7,595 nucleotides of DNA, from contig JAJDBI010000255.1 in the NCBI GenBank assembly GCA_029261435.1, positions 1 to 7,595 on the forward strand, written 5' to 3'. Source of the stretch: Nitrospinaceae bacterium. Lineage in GTDB: Bacteria > Nitrospinota > Nitrospinia > Nitrospinales > VA-1. The notes beneath the pieces are model-generated. The model was given only the letters and a program-made list of their open reading frames with translations, was not told where the DNA came from and searched no databases. The number at the start of each line of letters is the position of its first letter. Position 1 is the first letter of the stretch. Of this stretch, positions 7,040 through 7,595 are shown piece by piece. A program made the translations under genes and the position numbers.

Positions 7040-7070
7040 TTTATATTAACAGATGATGTTAATTTGTCAA
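7040..7070 (-). promoter_or_regulatory. Strong sigma70-type promoter candidate for the small minus-strand gene
   Basis: Read on the minus strand, a perfect TTGACA -35 lies at 7065-7070. The -10 may be TAATAT at 7043-7048 with a 16-bp spacer (4 of 6 bases), or TATAAA at 7040-7045 with a 19-bp spacer (5 of 6). The surroundings are very AT-rich. Transcription would begin near 7030-7035, giving a leader of about 40 nt before ATG 6992. Confidence 0.6.
7045..7063. promoter_or_regulatory. Perfect inverted repeat ATTAACA-N5-TGTTAAT, probable operator
   Basis: The arms ATTAACA (7045-7051) and TGTTAAT (7057-7063) are exact inverted complements around GATGA. The repeat fills the spacer and touches the -10 of the minus-strand promoter, a classic repressor position. 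A further half-site GTTAAT lies at 7074-7079 beyond the -35, with a 16-bp period relative to the GTTAAT at 7058-7063. No regulator gene for it is visible here. Confidence 0.45.
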
Positions 7071-7169
7071 TCCGTTAATTCTATTGTGTGATTTTTTTTA
7101 ATGGTTTAATGCTATTCATGTGCTTTGAATTGTTAGGTATTGGATTGCCTTATCCTCTGGGTAACTTCT

Positions 7170-7176
7170 AGGAAGG
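7170..7176 (+). promoter_or_regulatory. Ribosome-binding site of the SYLF-domain gene
   Basis: AGGAAGG lies 7 bases before ATG 7184, a strong Shine-Dalgarno. It supports this start over the in-frame ATG at 7220, which has none. No convincing promoter was found between 7071 and 7169 on the plus strand. Confidence 0.65.
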
Positions 7177-7183
7177 TTCTATA

Positions 7184-7595
7184 ATGATAACTAAAAAATG
7201 TTCACAAAAACTACAAGCAATGGCATCGAATTCTATTCGCCTGATCCTGGTAAGTCTGTTTATACTGAGCTCAGCCAGTATGGCCTATTCGGATACCGCT
7301 AAAGAAATAGATGTGAGTGTGGATGTCTCATTGGAACGTTTTAGCAAGGAAGTTCCCGGTGGCTCCAGCTTTATTAAGAAGGCCAAAGCGATATTAGTAT
7401 TTCCTTCGGTTATTAAAGTGGGAATTGGTATTGGCGGAGAATATGGTGAAGGGGCTTTGCGAATTGGCGGTAAGACGGCTGATTATTACAGCACCATGGC
7501 GGCTTCAATAGGTTTTCAGTTGGGTGCACAGGCAAAATCAATCGTTATGGTATTTCTAAGTGGTGATGCTTTGAAGCAGTTTAGAAACAGCGATG
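7184..7595 (+). CDS. Exported SYLF-domain (YSC84/DUF500) lipid-binding family protein, 3' end outside the window
   Basis: Only the first 137 codons are present; the frame stays open to the window edge. The N-terminus has basic residues (K4, K5, K9, R19), a hydrophobic stretch (18-30) and a likely signal-peptidase site at SMA|YS (after residue 34), so the protein is probably periplasmic. From about residue 67 it follows the SYLF pattern: AKAILVFPSVIKVGIGIGG, EYGEGALRIGGKTADYYS, ASIGFQLGAQAKSIVMVF, ALKQF. SYLF proteins include yeast Ysc84, which binds phosphoinositide membranes and actin. The role of bacterial members is poorly defined, with envelope or lipid association usually assumed. It diverges from the small minus-strand gene across about 190 bp and is not part of the threonine operon. 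Confidence 0.88.
   Translation, partial: MITKKCSQKLQAMASNSIRLILVSLFILSSASMAYSDTAKEIDVSVDVSLERFSKEVPGGSSFIKKAKAILVFPSVIKVGIGIGGEYGEGALRIGGKTADYYSTMAASIGFQLGAQAKSIVMVFLSGDALKQFRNSD

Noticed and set aside
7081..7169. Search for a plus-strand promoter of the SYLF gene, for example TTGAAT at 7125-7130 with TATCCT at 7151-7156
   Set aside because: The spacer is 20 bp and the -10 match is weak; other pairs are no better, so no promoter is called.

Overview
The window looks like a chromosomal segment of a Gram-negative-type bacterium: several products carry Sec signal peptides, gene spacing is tight, and GC content appears moderate. The aminotransferase-hom-thrC order and the sequence style would fit a Nitrospinota/Nitrospirota or deltaproteobacterial-type lineage. 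That placement is an inference, since no marker gene such as rRNA is present. I see no insertion sequence, phage gene, CRISPR array, tRNA or rRNA.

Positions 163-6671 hold six plus-strand genes packed as one apparent operon, with gaps of 2-15 bp and one 4-bp ATGA overlap. In order they are an AlaC-type PLP aminotransferase, homoserine dehydrogenase (hom), threonine synthase (thrC), an exported FGE-sulfatase-fold protein, thioredoxin reductase (trxB), and a soluble HAMP-like/HisKA/HATPase sensor kinase. A TTGACC-N16-TAATAT promoter candidate lies upstream (69-96). The first three genes belong to alanine/aspartate-family amino-acid metabolism. hom makes homoserine and thrC converts phosphohomoserine to threonine; homoserine kinase, aspartokinase and Asd are not in the window. 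The last three genes have no obvious biochemical role in threonine synthesis. The FGE-like protein lacks the copper-binding catalytic cysteines, so it is probably not a sulfatase activator. The kinase has a degenerate G2 box and no adjacent response regulator.

Positions 6672-7183 separate this operon from the next. They contain a 63-codon minus-strand gene (6801-6992) of unknown function with a clear Shine-Dalgarno and a consensus TTGACA -35. A perfect 7-bp-arm inverted repeat sits over its core promoter and looks like an operator. Diverging from it, at 7184 and running off the window, is an exported SYLF-domain (YSC84/DUF500) protein.

Most of the window is ordinary housekeeping sequence. 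The parts most worth a second look are the small minus-strand gene with its palindromic promoter, the catalytically altered FGE-like protein, and the unusual kinase downstream of trxB. None of these amounts to clear evidence for a new multi-gene system.
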